A DNA stretch of 64,000 nucleotides, from contig NC_057825.1 in assembly GCF_910594005.1 (NCBI RefSeq), forward strand, positions 48,205,037 through 48,269,036, in the 5' to 3' direction. The notes beneath the pieces were generated by a model. It made no database searches, was not told the DNA's origin, and saw only the letters and a program-made list of their open reading frames with translations. Shown here piece after piece: positions 19,575 through 30,765 of the stretch. Origin of the DNA: Cervus elaphus. Its lineage: Eukaryota; Chordata; Mammalia; Artiodactyla; Cervidae. Made by a program: the position numbers and the translations under genes. The first letter of the stretch is position 1, and every line of letters begins with the position of its first letter.

Positions 19575-19800
19575 GCAAAAACATAGATGAAAATGAAAGA
19601 CAGTATGATAAGTAAAATAAACCAGACAAAAAGGATGAAAGTGCATATCATGTATATAATCTTAAAAAACGAATACATAGAGGCAGAGAGTAGAATGGTG
19701 GTTACCAGGGTGGAGAGGTGGAGGAAACGGGGAAATGTTGGTAATAGGACAGAAAGTTGCAGAACTATGGTATGAATATGTCTACAGTAATGTACAACAT
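19575..19800 (+). mobile_element. Old L1M 3' UTR (segment 1)
   Basis: 'aaacatagatgaaaatg', 'agtaaaataaaccagacaaaaagg' and 'gagtagaatggtggttacc' are sense L1M 3' text. Just left, 'ggctgaaaaatattcctctg' (19540-19560) is L1 in reverse, so this may be a small inverted insertion. Confidence 0.65.
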
Positions 19801-20149
19801 ACTCTTGCGAGTCCCTTGGACTGCAAGGAGATCCAACCAGTCCATCCTAAGGAAATCAGTCCTGAATACTCAGTGGAAGGGCTGATGTTGAAGCTGAAAC
19901 TCCCATACTTTGGCCACCTGATGCAAAGAGCTGACTCATCTGAAAAGACCCTGATGCTAGGAAAGATTGAAGGCGGGAGGAGAAGGGGATGACAGAGGAT
20001 GAGATGGTTGGATGGCATCACCAATTCAGTGGACATGAGTTTGAGTACACTCTGGGAGTTGGTGATGGACATGGAGGCCTGGCGTGCTGCAGTCCATGGG
20101 GTTGCAAAGAGTCGGACACAACATAGTGACTGAACTAACTAACTAACTA
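19801..20149 (+). mobile_element. BovB LINE 3' end with target duplication
   Basis: 'actcttgcgagtcccttgg' to 'agtgactgaactaactaac'. 'aatgtacaacat' before it and 'aaagtacaatat' after it repeat one L1M site, so it inserted into the L1M. Confidence 0.93.
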
Positions 20150-20345
20150 AAGTACAATATGATGACTATAATTAATGATACTGTGTGGAATGTTGAAATT
20201 TTCTGAGAGAGTAGATTTCAGGAGAGCTCATCAAAAAATTGGCACCTACCTGATGAGATTGATAAATTAGCTTAACAGAAGGAATCATTTCACTATGTGC
20301 ATATGAATCATGTTATCCAACTTAAAAACATACAACTTAAAACAT
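20150..20345 (+). mobile_element. Old L1M 3' UTR (segment 2)
   Basis: 'gatgactataattaatgatac', 'gagagagtagatttcagg' and 'aatcatttcactatgtgc' continue the L1M after the BovB. Confidence 0.68.
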
Positions 20346-20613
20346 ATATTTTAATTTTTAGTAGAAATATATTTATATAGGTCTAGTGGTTTAGGTTTCC
20401 TCTATAATCCATTTTACTTTGATGTGAGAATTATGCTAGAAAATTACTCTTTATCTCATATAAGCTAATGCAAAATATGTCTACCAAGTGTTTACTGGAT
20501 GATTGATAACTTAGGTACCAAAAATACCATTTTTTGCTCCTTATATATAAGAAAGGATAAGATCTACAGAAATTCTTCAAAAATTGTCAATTGGAAAAAA
20601 ATTCCCATGATGC
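20346..20613. other. Unassigned AT-rich stretch
   Basis: Nothing recognised between the L1M and the ART2A. Confidence 0.4.
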
Positions 20614-20900
20614 TGAAGTGAAAGTCACTCAGTTATGTCTGACTCTTTGTGACCCAATCAAGGCCAGAATACTGGAGTGAGTAGTCATTCCCTTCTCCAG
20701 GGAATCTTTCAAACCCAGGGATCAAACTCAGTTCTCCCTCATTGCAAGTGGATTCTTTTCAAGCTGAGCCACAAGGGAAGCCCAGAGTACTGTAGTGGGT
20801 AACCTATCCCTTCTACAGCATATCTTCCCAACCCAGGAATCAAACCAGAGTCTCCTGCATTGCAGGCAGATCCTTTACTAACTGAGCTATCAGGGAAGCC
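20614..20900 (-). mobile_element. ART2A-type dimeric SINE, reverse
   Basis: Two reverse tRNA-headed units in a row: the first with 'gagccacaagggaagccc' at 20766-20783, the second with 'gagctatcagggaagcc' at 20884-20900. The second starts directly from 'agagtactgtagtgggtaac', the known join of the bovine ART2A dimer. 'tgatgct' at both ends may be the target duplication. Confidence 0.85.
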
Positions 20901-20957
20901 AAAATTGATGCTAATGGACCATGTATTGGGCTATATAATCTGTGTATGACTAAGTAC

Positions 20958-22120
20958 ACACCTAGAGCCAGACATCCTGGAGTGTGAAGTCAAGTAGGCC
21001 TTAGGAAGCATCACTACAAACAAAGTTAGTGGAGGTGATGGAATATCAGCTGAGCTCTTTCAAATCCTAAAAGATAGTGCTGTTATAGTGCTACACTCAA
21101 TATGCCAGCAAATTTGGAAAACTAGCAGTAGCCATAGGACTGGAAAAGGTCAGTTTTCATTTCAATCCCAAAGAAAAGCAATGCCAAAGAATGTTCAAAC
21201 TACTGCACAATTGCATTCATTTCACTCGCTAGAAAAATAATTCTCAAAATTCTCCAAGCCAGGTGTCAAAAGTATGCGAACAGAGAACTTCCAGATGTTC
21301 AAACTGATTCTAGAAAAGGCAGAAGAACCGGAGATCAAATTGCCAACATCTGTCACATCATAGAAAAAGCAAACATCAACTTCTTCTTCACTGGCTACGT
21401 TAAAGCCTTTGACTGTGGATCACAACAAACTGTGGAAAATTCTTCAAGAGATTGGAATACCAGGACACTTTACCTACCTCCTAAAAATCCTATATGCAGG
21501 TTAAGAAGCAACAGTTAGAACCAAACATGGAAAAACAGACTGGTTCCAAATCAGGAAAGGAGTACATAAAGACTGTATATTGTCACCCTGTTTATTTAAC
21601 TTATATGCAGAGTCCATCATGCAGAATGCTGGACTGGATGAAGCACAAGCTGGAATCAAGATTGCTGGGAGAAATATCAATAACCTCAGATATGCAAATA
21701 ACACCACCCTTATGGCAGAAAGAGAAGAGGAACTAAGAGCCTCTTAGTGAAAGAATAGAGAGAAAAACCTGGCTTAAAACTCAACATTCAAAAAACAAAG
21801 ATCATGGCATCAGGTCCCATCACTTCATGGCAAATAGATGGGGAAACAATGAAAATAGTGACAGACTTTAATTTCTTGGGCTCCAAAATCACTTCAGATG
21901 GTGACTGCAGCCATGAAATTAAAAGACACTTGCTCCTTGAAAGAAAAGCTATGACCCAACCTAGACAGAATATTAAATTGCTGAGAATTCACTTTTCTGA
22001 CAAAGGTCCAACTAGTCAAAGCTATGGTTTTTCCAGTAGTCATGTATGGATGTGAGAAATGAACCATAAAGAAAGGTGAGTGCTGAAGAATTGATGCTTC
22101 TGAACTGAATTATACTGCAG
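20958..22120 (+). mobile_element. BovB LINE RT-to-3' fragment
   Basis: Runs from 'cctagagccagacatcctgg' through RT ('cactggctacgttaaagcc', 'gtatattgtcaccctg') to 'gaagaattgatgcttctgaactg', then a short end. About 500 bases before the BovB 3' terminus are missing. Many frameshifts; the frames at 21494-21736 and 21804-22055 are fragments. Confidence 0.92.
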
Positions 22121-23754
22121 TCATAATTCTGTACAAATATGTACCCACAAAATACAACTGTGTTATGTTAGTTTAAAAATATTCAAGGGTTTTGTTGTTT
22201 TTCTTAAAGACTTTATTGATTAAAATACAGTTTCATTTTTCCAGTCTTCATAATAAATGCAACTGAAGTGTGGAACAATGACACCTGGAGCTTTATTGAT
22301 TGCTTATATTCACGGTTGGCTCAATAAAGGGAATGTTCAGAGTGAAAAATGACAAAAAGAGTGATAGACAATCACACTGACAGAAACCATCATTAGTCCA
22401 ATCTCGTTCTGCTAACTAAACATCTTACTTAAGTTAACGAGGATATACAGATTAATGAAACACAAACAGCTCATCCTTTGTAATTTTTCCAACTAAACTT
22501 TGAGGGAAAAGCTACCCTAACTATTAAAAACTGATGGAAATACATAAGTACTTGGCCAATTAGTCTAAGCATCTTTTTAAAAATCCTCAGTTGTCTGGTG
22601 CCTAGATGAAATGAGTGGGAACAAAATAGCATATCTCAAAGCACTGTAAGCCACCTCTATTTTAATGATGACTTGAAAAGTCTGGGCATCTCTGATCAAC
22701 CTGACATGTGATGTTAGGAACTAAAAACTAAGATCTGCATTGATATTAGGCTTACTAATTTCCTCTGAGTTCTCTAGGTACCTCAAGATCAACAGAACTG
22801 CAATACTTTGCCTTTCTGTATGACTATGAATTTGTCTATCCTGGTTAACTACATTTTTTCCTATTAAAAATATTTTCTTATTAGTTATAATGGTTGCTTC
22901 TAATAAAGAATATTAAAAGTTTCCTTTAAAAATACTTTCTAAGATCAGCTTAACTTTTGAAAACTCTTGCTGTATGCAAATGAGAAAGCAAAATGCAGAA
23001 CCACACTCACATACAGATGCACACACACACACATACAGTCTTTCACTGAAATTCCTTATATAATGGGAAACATTAAAGGAAGAAACTCAGTTGTCTTCAC
23101 CTTGCCAGTGACTTCTCAGCTCTACTAAATGAAGTGAGATGAAAGCCCAAAGCCCTTCTCAGAATGCTTTCAGCTGCCTGCGCCCAACCAGCCGCAGCCT
23201 CTCCACTCATCTCATCCTGCTGGTAGGTAATCAATGCACCGTTCTTTCCCTTTATTTCCTTCCATGTTTACCAAGAACCTGATTTCTATAGAACATATCA
23301 CCATACTTTCTTTTCTAGTTAGAAAACAAAGAGAAGTAGCAACACAAAACCAAATGTAGCAAGTGGGGAAGGTCGGGTTACTTATTCTGCAGACTGCTTG
23401 CTGCCCCTCCAAGACCATAGTTTGGACAGTGTTGCCTTCCGCTGTGAGAAGTCTCTTTCCTTTGTCAGCAATGTCTGCGAGTTCTAGTAACATTCTCTTC
23501 CTTCATCTTCAAGCCCCATGGCTTCCACTTCTGCTATCCCTGGATGTGTCATTCTATTCTGCTTCTCCAAATGCAGCCCACATCTCTGTAAAAGAGTCAC
23601 TTCACTAAACTCTTTTCAGTTAATTCTTTGAATGCATCCTGTTTCCTGATGCGAATTTGACTGATAGATCAAATTTAGAAGTTACTGCATCTGTCCAAAA
23701 TCTTGTTCATTCTTTTAATGACGCTTTTTATAACTTCCTTTAATCATCTGTTTA
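22121..23754. other. Non-repetitive-looking stretch, no gene supported
   Basis: On the minus strand 22330-22190 contains two 'caataaag' poly(A)-signal-like strings, as in a 3' UTR, but no open frame leads into it. Frames at 23212-23493 (minus) and 23363-23608 (plus) overlap in a GC-richer patch and show no known domain. A short (CA)n lies at 23020-23033. Confidence 0.4.
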
Positions 23755-23885
23755 CATATTTTTCTCTCCCATTAGACCCCTAGTTCCTTGAAGGCAGAGA
23801 TCAAGGAACTTTAATTATCAATATACCTTTAGGAATTTACACAATACCTACTAAACAAATATGTGGTGGGGGAATGAATGGATGC
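23755..23885 (+). mobile_element. L2 LINE 3' end
   Basis: 'gacccctagttccttgaagg' then 'cagagatcaaggaac' and '...aaatatgtggtgggggaatgaatgg' follow the L2 3' end pattern (ccttgagggcag... aataaatg...gaatgaatg). Confidence 0.6.
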
Positions 23886-24536
23886 ACACGTTTCTAATTC
23901 CATTCCACAGCGGCACATTTCAGTAAAAAATTTAAGCCATGCCAAAAGCCACTTTTGCTTGGTATGAAATACAGGATTTGTCATACAAGAGACAAAAAGT
24001 CCGGAGGAAAACAGTTCTATACCTGCATCTGCTAACATTAAAACAGAAATCTGTGCCCCAGGCATTCAGATCAGTTACTGAGAAAGGCTTACAAAAGAAA
24101 TAGATTAATGCCAGCATGTAATAGTACTTCACAAGCTCCATGTAGGGTTATACTGAGCCAGTAAACAAATAATTAACATGTATCTTCTACTTGTCATCTT
24201 CACGGTAAAGCAATTTAGAAGACATCTTCTGTATTATTCATGGGCTCCTTAGGAGGGGGCACCCCCTCACACCTAAATGTGGTGAATAGCAAAAGATTGG
24301 CAATGGCTGTAACATAGATCCTTCTCCAGGATATTACATCACATAGATGCACAAAAGCCCTGATTAATTCAAGGGCCACTGAGTGATGCAATTTGTTCAA
24401 AAGGTACAATGACAATCTCAATTGTCCACAACTCACTCCCACATTTTCTTAAATTCCTGTAACTGCTGACAAATCTCAGATGCCAACAGTGGCATGTTAA
24501 TGTAAATAACTGAGAATAGATTAATTTGCCCAGTTA
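23886..24536. other. Unassigned sequence
   Basis: No repeat or gene recognised. Short overlapping frames at 23829-24442 lack domains. Confidence 0.4.
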
Positions 24537-24634
24537 GTAGGATTCATTATATTCTTTGCAGCCAAAGGTGGAAAAGCTTTATACAGTCAGCAAAAACAAG
24601 ACCAGGAGCTAACTGTGGCTCAGGTCATGAACTC
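24537..24634 (+). mobile_element. BovB LINE, host element (segment 1)
   Basis: 'cattatattctttgcagcc', 'gctttatacagtcagc' and 'gtggctcaggtcatgaactc' are BovB sense text from the end of the endonuclease part. It stops at 'gaactc', where a reverse BovB enters, and resumes at 25874 with 'cttattgccaaattcag', its direct continuation. 'agtagga' at 24537 and 27996 suggests the outer target duplication. Confidence 0.85.
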
Positions 24635-25873
24635 AGTTCAGTTAAGTTCAGTTCAGTCGCTCAGTCCTGTCAGACTCTTTGCAACCATGTGAATTGCAGC
24701 ACGCCAGGCCTCCATGTCAATCACCAACTGCCGGAGTTTACCCAAACTCATGTCCATCGAGTTGGTGATGCTATCCAGCCATCTCATCCTCTGCTGTCCC
24801 CTTCTCCGCCTGCCCTCAATCCCTCCCAGCATCAGGGTCTTTTCCAATGAGTCAACACTTCCCATGAAGTGGCCAAAGTATTGGAGTTTCAGCTTCAGCA
24901 TCAGTCCTTCCAATGAACACCCAGGAATGATCTCCTTTAGGATTGACTGGCTAGATCTCCTTGCAGTACAAGGGATTCTCCAGAGTCTTCTCCAACACCA
25001 TAGTTCAAAAGCATCAATTTTTTTGGCACTCAGCTTTCTTCACAGTCCAACTCTCACATTCATACATGACCACTGGAAAAACCATGGCCTTGACTAAAAG
25101 AACGTTTGTTGGCTAAGTAATGTCTCTGCTTTTTAATATGCTATCTAGGCTGGTCATAACTTTCCTTCCAAGGAGTAGGTATCCTTTAATTTCATGGCTG
25201 CAATCACCATCTGCAGTGATTTTGGAGCCCCCAAAAAATAAAGTCTGACATTGTTTCCACTGTTTCCCCATCTATTTTCCATGAAGTGATGGGACCAGAT
25301 GCCATGATCTTAGTTTTCTGAATGTTGAGTTTAAGCCAACTTTCTCACTCTCCTCTTTCACTTTCATCAAGAGGCTTTTTAGTTCCTCTTCACTTTCTGC
25401 CATAAGAGTTGTGTCATCTGCATATCTGAGGTTATTGATATTTCTCCTGGCAATCTGGATGCCAGCTTGTGCTTCTTCCAGCCCAGGATTTCTCATGATG
25501 TACTCTGCATATAAGTTAAATAAGCAGGGTGACAATATACAGCCTTGACATATTCCTTTTCCTATTTGGAACCAGCCTGTTGTTCCATGTCCAGTTCTAA
25601 CTCTTGCTTCCTGACTTGCATGCAGGTTTCTCAAGAGTCAGGTCAGGTGGTCTAGTATGCCCATCTCTTTCAGAATTTTCCACAGTTTCTTGTGATCTAC
25701 ACAGTCAAAGGCTTTGGCATAATCAATAAAGCAGAAATATATGTTTCTCTGGAACTCTCTTGCTTTTTCGATGACCCAGCAGATGTTGGCAATTTGATCT
25801 CTGGTTCCTCTGCCTTTTCTAAAACCAGCTTGAACATCTGGAAGTTCACGGTTCACGTATTGCTGAAGCCTGA
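24635..25873 (-). mobile_element. BovB LINE inserted in reverse inside another BovB
   Basis: The minus strand encodes RT with 'AGFRKGRGTRDQIANI' and 'FIDYAKAFDCVDHKKLWK' (25856-25638), then 'NNLRYADDTTLMAES' (25634-25272 frame, intact YADD polymerase box), and on to the 3' end at 24635 ('agttcagttaagttcagttc'). 5'-truncated at about mid RT. It retains longer clean frames than its neighbours but is frameshifted. Confidence 0.95.
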
Positions 25874-27996
25874 CTTATTGCCAAATTCAGACTGAAATTG
25901 AAGAAAGTGGAGAAAACCACTAGACCATTCAGGTATGACCTAAATCAAATCCCTTATGACTATACAGTGGAGGTAAGAAATAGATTTAAGGGACTAGATC
26001 TGATAGACAAAGTGCCTGATGAACTATAGATGGAGGTTCGTGACATTGTACAGGAGACAGGAATCAAGAACATCCCAAATAAAAAGAAATGCAAAAAAAG
26101 CAAAATGGCTGTCTGAGAAGGCCTTACAAATAGCTGTGAAAAGAAGGGAAGTGAAAAGCAAAGGAGAAAAGGAAAGATATACCCATTTGAATGCAGAGTT
26201 CCAAAGAATAGCAAGGAGAGATAAAAGAAAGCCTTCCTCAGTAATCAATGCAAAGACATAGAGGAAAACAATAAAATGGGAAAGACTAGAGATCTCTTCA
26301 AGAAAATTAGAGATACCAAGGGAACATTTCATGCAAAGATGGGCACAATAAAGGACAGAAATGGTAGGGACCTAACAGAAGCAGAAATGGTAGGTACCTA
26401 AGAAGAGGTGGCAAGAACACACAGACGAACTGTACAAAAAAATCTTCATGACCCAGACAATCACAATGGTGTGATCACTCGCATTCACCTAGAGCCAGAT
26501 ATCCTGGAATGTGAAGTCAAGGGGGGCCTTAGGAAGCATCACTACAAACAAAACTAGTGGAAATGATGGAATTCCAGTTGAGCTATTTCAAATCCTGAAA
26601 GATGATGATGTGAATGTGCTGCACTCAATATGTCAGCAAATCTGGAAAACTCAGCAGTGGCCATAGGACTTGAAATGGTCAGTTTCATTCAAATCCCAAA
26701 GAAAGGCAATGCCAAAGAATGCTCAAACTACTGCACAATTGCACTCATCTCACACGCTAGTAAAGTAATGCTCAAAATTCTCCAAGCCAGGCTTCAGCAA
26801 TACTGAACCATGAACTTCCAGATGTCCAAGCTGGTTTTAGAAAAGGCAGAGGAACCAGAGATCCAATTGCCAACATCCACTGGATCATAGAAAAAGCAAG
26901 TTAGTTCCATAAAATCATCTATTTCTGCTTTATTGACTATGCCAAAGCCTTTGACTGTGTGGATCACAAGAAACTGTGGAAAATTCTGAAGGAGATGGGA
27001 ATACCAGACCATCTGACCTGTCTCTTGAGAAAACTGCATGCAGGTCAGGAAGCAACAGTTAGAACTGGACATGGAACAATGACTGGTTCCCAATAGGAAA
27101 AGGAATATGTCAAGGCTATATATTGTTACCCTGCTTATTTGATTTACATGCAGTGTACATCATGAGAAACGCTGGGTAGAGGAAACAAACTGGAATCAAG
27201 ATTGCTGGGAGAAATACCAATAATCTCAGATACACAGATGACATCACCCTTATGGCAGAAAGTGAAGAAGAATTAAAAAGCCTCTTGATGAAAGTGAAAG
27301 AGGAGAATGCAGAAGTTGGCTTAAAGCTCAAAATTCAGAAAACTAAGATCGTGGCATCTGGTCCCATCACTTCACGGCAAATAGATGGGGAGACAGTGGA
27401 AACAGTGGCTGACTTTATTTTTCTGGTCTCCAAAATCACTGCAGATGGTGATTACAGCCATGAAATTAAAAGATGCTTACTCCTTGGAAGGAAAGTTATG
27501 ACCAAACTAGATAGTATGTTAAAAAGCAGAGACATTACTTTGCCAACAAAGGTCCATCTAGTCAAGGCTATGGCTTTTCCACTGGTCATGTATGGATGTG
27601 AGAGTGGACTATAAGGAAAGCTGAGCACCAAAGAATTGATGTTTTTGAACTGTGGTGTTGGAGAAGACTCTTGAGAGTCCCTTGGACTGAAAGTTCATCC
27701 TAAAGGAGATCAGTCCTGGGTTTTCATTGGATGGACTGATGTTGAAGCTGAAACTCCAATACTTTGTCCGCCTCATGCAAAGTACTGACTCATTGGAAAA
27801 GACCCTGATGCTGGGAAAGATTGAGGGCAGGAGGAGAAGGAGACGACAGAGGATTAGATGGTTGGATGGCATCACTGACTCGATGGAGATGGGTTTTAGT
27901 GAACTCAAGGAGTTGGTGATGGACAAGGAAGCCTGGCATGCTGTGGTTTATGGGATCAAAAAGAGTCAGACACAACTGAGTGACTGAACTGAACTG
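25874..27996 (+). mobile_element. BovB LINE, host element (segment 2)
   Basis: About 2.1 kb sense BovB from 'cttattgccaaattcag' to 'ctgaactgaactgag'. Frames at 26019-26261, 27252-27614 and 27727-27987 give linker, post-RT and C-terminal parts. The RT core 'gccaaagcctttgactgtgtgg' is at 26942. Its polymerase box region reads 'ctcagatacacagatgacatc' (YTDD-like). Stops and frameshifts throughout. Confidence 0.95.
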
Positions 27997-28416
27997 AGTA
28001 GGAATTGTAGGCTGTAGCCCCACTGAGCAATCAAGGCCAATGTCAGAAATGATATCTTTCATAAGAGGAAAAGTTTCTTCCATATCAAAGCTTCCTTCTT
28101 CTCATTCAGACCTTGTTCATTCAGATCTTGTTCATTATACACATAGCCTGTTAACAGTCAGTAAGACAATGGATAGCAACTTGACTGGGCTATCAGTCAA
28201 GCTGATAATCTTGAATTGATTATCAGCAATATTACTTGACTTAAAAGTGAAGTTTTCACTGTGGATTACCCACATGTCACCACTGTATTCTAGTTCATTC
28301 TTAAAAGAATCTTGCTTTGAATACAATAACTACTTCTGTCTCATGTTGCTCAGTAATACAATGGAAATTCAGCTCACCTTTAGTTTCAGGATTGAATTCT
28401 TTTACTCTAAAGTTGT
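27997..28416. other. Unassigned sequence
   Basis: Contains a small direct repeat, 'tcattcagaccttgt' / 'tcattcagatcttgt' (near 28105 and 28120). No gene. Confidence 0.4.
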
Positions 28417-28852
28417 AGTTCTCAACAAGGGACAGTTTTGCCTTCAGGAATAATTTTCAATGTGTAGAACATTTTGAGGCTTCCCAGGTGGCTTAGTAGT
28501 AAAAGAATCCTCCTGCCAATGCAAGAGGCATAGAAGATGCTGATTCAATCCCTGGGTTGGGAACATCTCCTGGAGGAAGAAATGGCAACCCACTCCAGTG
28601 TTCTTGCCTGGAGAATCCCATGAACAGAGGAGTCTGGCAGTCCCCACCTATAGAGTCACAAAGAGTTGAACACAGCTGAGCAAGCACGTAGAGACATTTT
28701 GGGTTGTCACATTGGGAAGGGGACATGATATTTACTGGGTAGCATCCAGGGACACTGCTAAACCTCCTACCATGTATAGGGAAATGTTTTATTTAAAAAA
28801 AAAAATCATCATTTGGTCCCAAATGTCAATAGTGTCAAGGTTGAGAAACCTT
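28417..28852. mobile_element. hAT-like MITE split by a Bov-tA
   Basis: Ends resemble inverted repeats, 'agttctcaac' at 28417 and 'gttgagaaacc' near 28840. The interior has 'ttgggttgtcacattggg', 'gacactgctaaacctcc' and 'ggtcccaaatgtcaatagtg', text known from an abundant mammalian hAT-type MITE. Interrupted at 28477-28687. Confidence 0.7.
28477..28687 (+). mobile_element. Bov-tA SINE with target duplication
   Basis: 'aggcttcccaggtggcttag' to 'cacagctgagcaagc'. 'gtagaacattttg' (28464-28476) and 'gtagagacattttg' (28688-28701) flank it. Confidence 0.93.
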
Positions 28853-30183
28853 GGTTTAAAGATAGTCCCATCATTTTTTGCAGGTATTGGTTTAAGAATA
28901 AACATAAGACCAAAGTCTGCCCAAGAATCTAAGAGAAGCTAAGGGTAATCTCCAGGGAAAGTTCTTCCTCACTCAGAAGCAAGAACCACAAGAAGCAGAA
29001 GAGCAGGGTGGAGAGGGACACCAAAGACCTGAATGATTATAGATGTACTTTAGTTTGTGAAAGCACAGATTTCACCCAGTTCTAAAATCTGCCCCATGTC
29101 TCATCACATGTTTATGTGCACTGAGGACACTGTTTTGTGTTTAGATTTCTGTTACATGCATCCACAAACATTCTATGTGAAGCACATCTGCTCTGTGTGA
29201 TGATTCATTGAGGTTTATGTTGGCTCTTGGGATCTGAGTGTTAATGCTGAGAAGGCAAGAGATGGGCATTAGTCCAGAAGCAAGAAAGATATGAAGTTCA
29301 AATATTCCTTGGAATAAAAGTAGGTGGTAAGATATGTGAGAAAACAGAGAAGAGAAATGAATAAGTACGGGCACTGGTTAGTCATTCTGTCATTGAAGTT
29401 ATTTAGACAAACTCCATTTTACTGGAGGTGAAGTAGACAAAAGAAAAAAAGGCAAGAATTAGCACCCACACAGGCTCAGGATGGAGTATAGTTAATGATT
29501 CCTTTAAGAGAGGGACTACCTATTTCTTGGTTTTCACTTCAAACATATTTCTATTGTAAATTCCCAAAGAATCTTTGGAACTAGCAGCATGAACATTCCA
29601 GCAGCCCTGAACTATGGCCAACCTCAGACTTTTTATCATGGGGTCCTGTCTTATTTCTGTCTTTGGAAGCTAGAGCTTGCTTCCTACTGGCCTATTCTCT
29701 CCCAGCTTATTTACAAAACACAGTATTATTTCCTGCTGTATCAGTGATTTCTAAGATTGCTGTGTTGGAATTGTGAGTTTATATATCATTCTCCAAACTA
29801 CTTTCATCAGCCTTGTTCAGCAAATTGCAATATTAGACACCATCACTATTTCAATGCCTAGATGTTTCTTAAAAATGTGGGGATACTGTAGTAAAAATGC
29901 TTTTTTAGTTAACAGATATATCTAATAGTTTATTTTCTTATTATCTATGGTTAGGCAATATTACATAGTACTATGATTAAAAAAAATCCATTTACACTTA
30001 GATTTAACACTAAGTGGAAATAGTGCTAGCCTTCATGTTGTACACACTTGGGCTTTTTTAAATAGGATAATCAGAAACAGAGTATAGATGAATATATGGC
30101 TATCTCAATGAAATGGATAATAGTAGCACCAAAGATGTTGGAAGGATGATCCACATTTTTGTTTTAAAGACAATTCCGTTAGT
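28853..30183. other. Unassigned stretch
   Basis: About 1.3 kb with no confident repeat or gene. A 77-codon minus frame at 29141-29374 has no domain. It may be unique sequence. Confidence 0.4.
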
Positions 30184-30275
30184 TGTTTAGTTACTAAGTT
30201 GTGGACTGCAGCATGCCAGGCTTCCCTGTCCATCACTATCTCACAGAGTTTGCTCAAATTCAAGTCCATTGAGCC
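30184..30275 (-). mobile_element. BovB 3' end scrap, reverse
   Basis: 'gttgtttagttactaag', 'gtggactgcagcatgccagg' and 'tcaagtccattgagcc' match the reverse of the last 100 bases of BovB. Confidence 0.7.
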
Positions 30276-30559
30276 ATTAGTTACTAATAGTTATTATAAG
30301 AAGCACTATATTCTGTAGTGAAGGCAGCACTACCCTGATAATGATCATCTCAGGTCCTGATCTGTTTTGCACTAACTAGCAAATTAGTTGGAGATTGAGG
30401 GTGCTCAAGTAAGTTCTTGGGTATTGAGTTATGTAAGCTTCAGAGTTTGGAGTGGATAATGTCAAATTGATACTGTGATGTCTTCATTAACATAGTATCC
30501 AGAGCAGTAGTGTATATGTTTGTGTGTAATATGTATATAATATCCCTTATGTATGAAAT

Positions 30560-30765
30560 GCTTCCCAGGTGATGCGGTGGTAAAGAATCCACCTGCCAAT
30601 GCAGGAGATGCAGGAGATGTGGGTTCAATCCCTGGGTCAGGAAGCTCCCTTGGAGTAACTAACTCCAATATTCTTGCCTGGAGAATTCCATGGACCGAGG
30701 AGCATGGTGGGCTACACGTCTATGGGGTCGCAAAGAGTCAGACATGACTGAGCACGTGCACATAT
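30560..30765 (+). mobile_element. Bov-tA SINE
   Basis: 'cttcccaggtgatgcggtgg', B-box region 'gggttcaatccctggg', core 'actccaatattcttgcctgg', end 'gtcagacatgactgagc'. Confidence 0.93.

Noticed and set aside
23212..23608. Overlapping 93- and 81-codon frames as an exon
   Set aside because: The start 'MLLELADIADKGKRLL' looks protein-like, but no splice sites frame it, a stop lies just upstream, and the downstream half is low-quality sequence.
24653..25856. Reverse transcriptase frames as an active LINE or retron-like system
   Set aside because: The element lacks endonuclease and the 5' half of RT and is frameshifted; it is an ordinary BovB remnant.
24635..27996. Twin-priming as the cause of the inverted BovB pair
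   Set aside because: Both copies have their own 3' ends, and the sense copy is continuous across the reverse one, so nesting explains it better.
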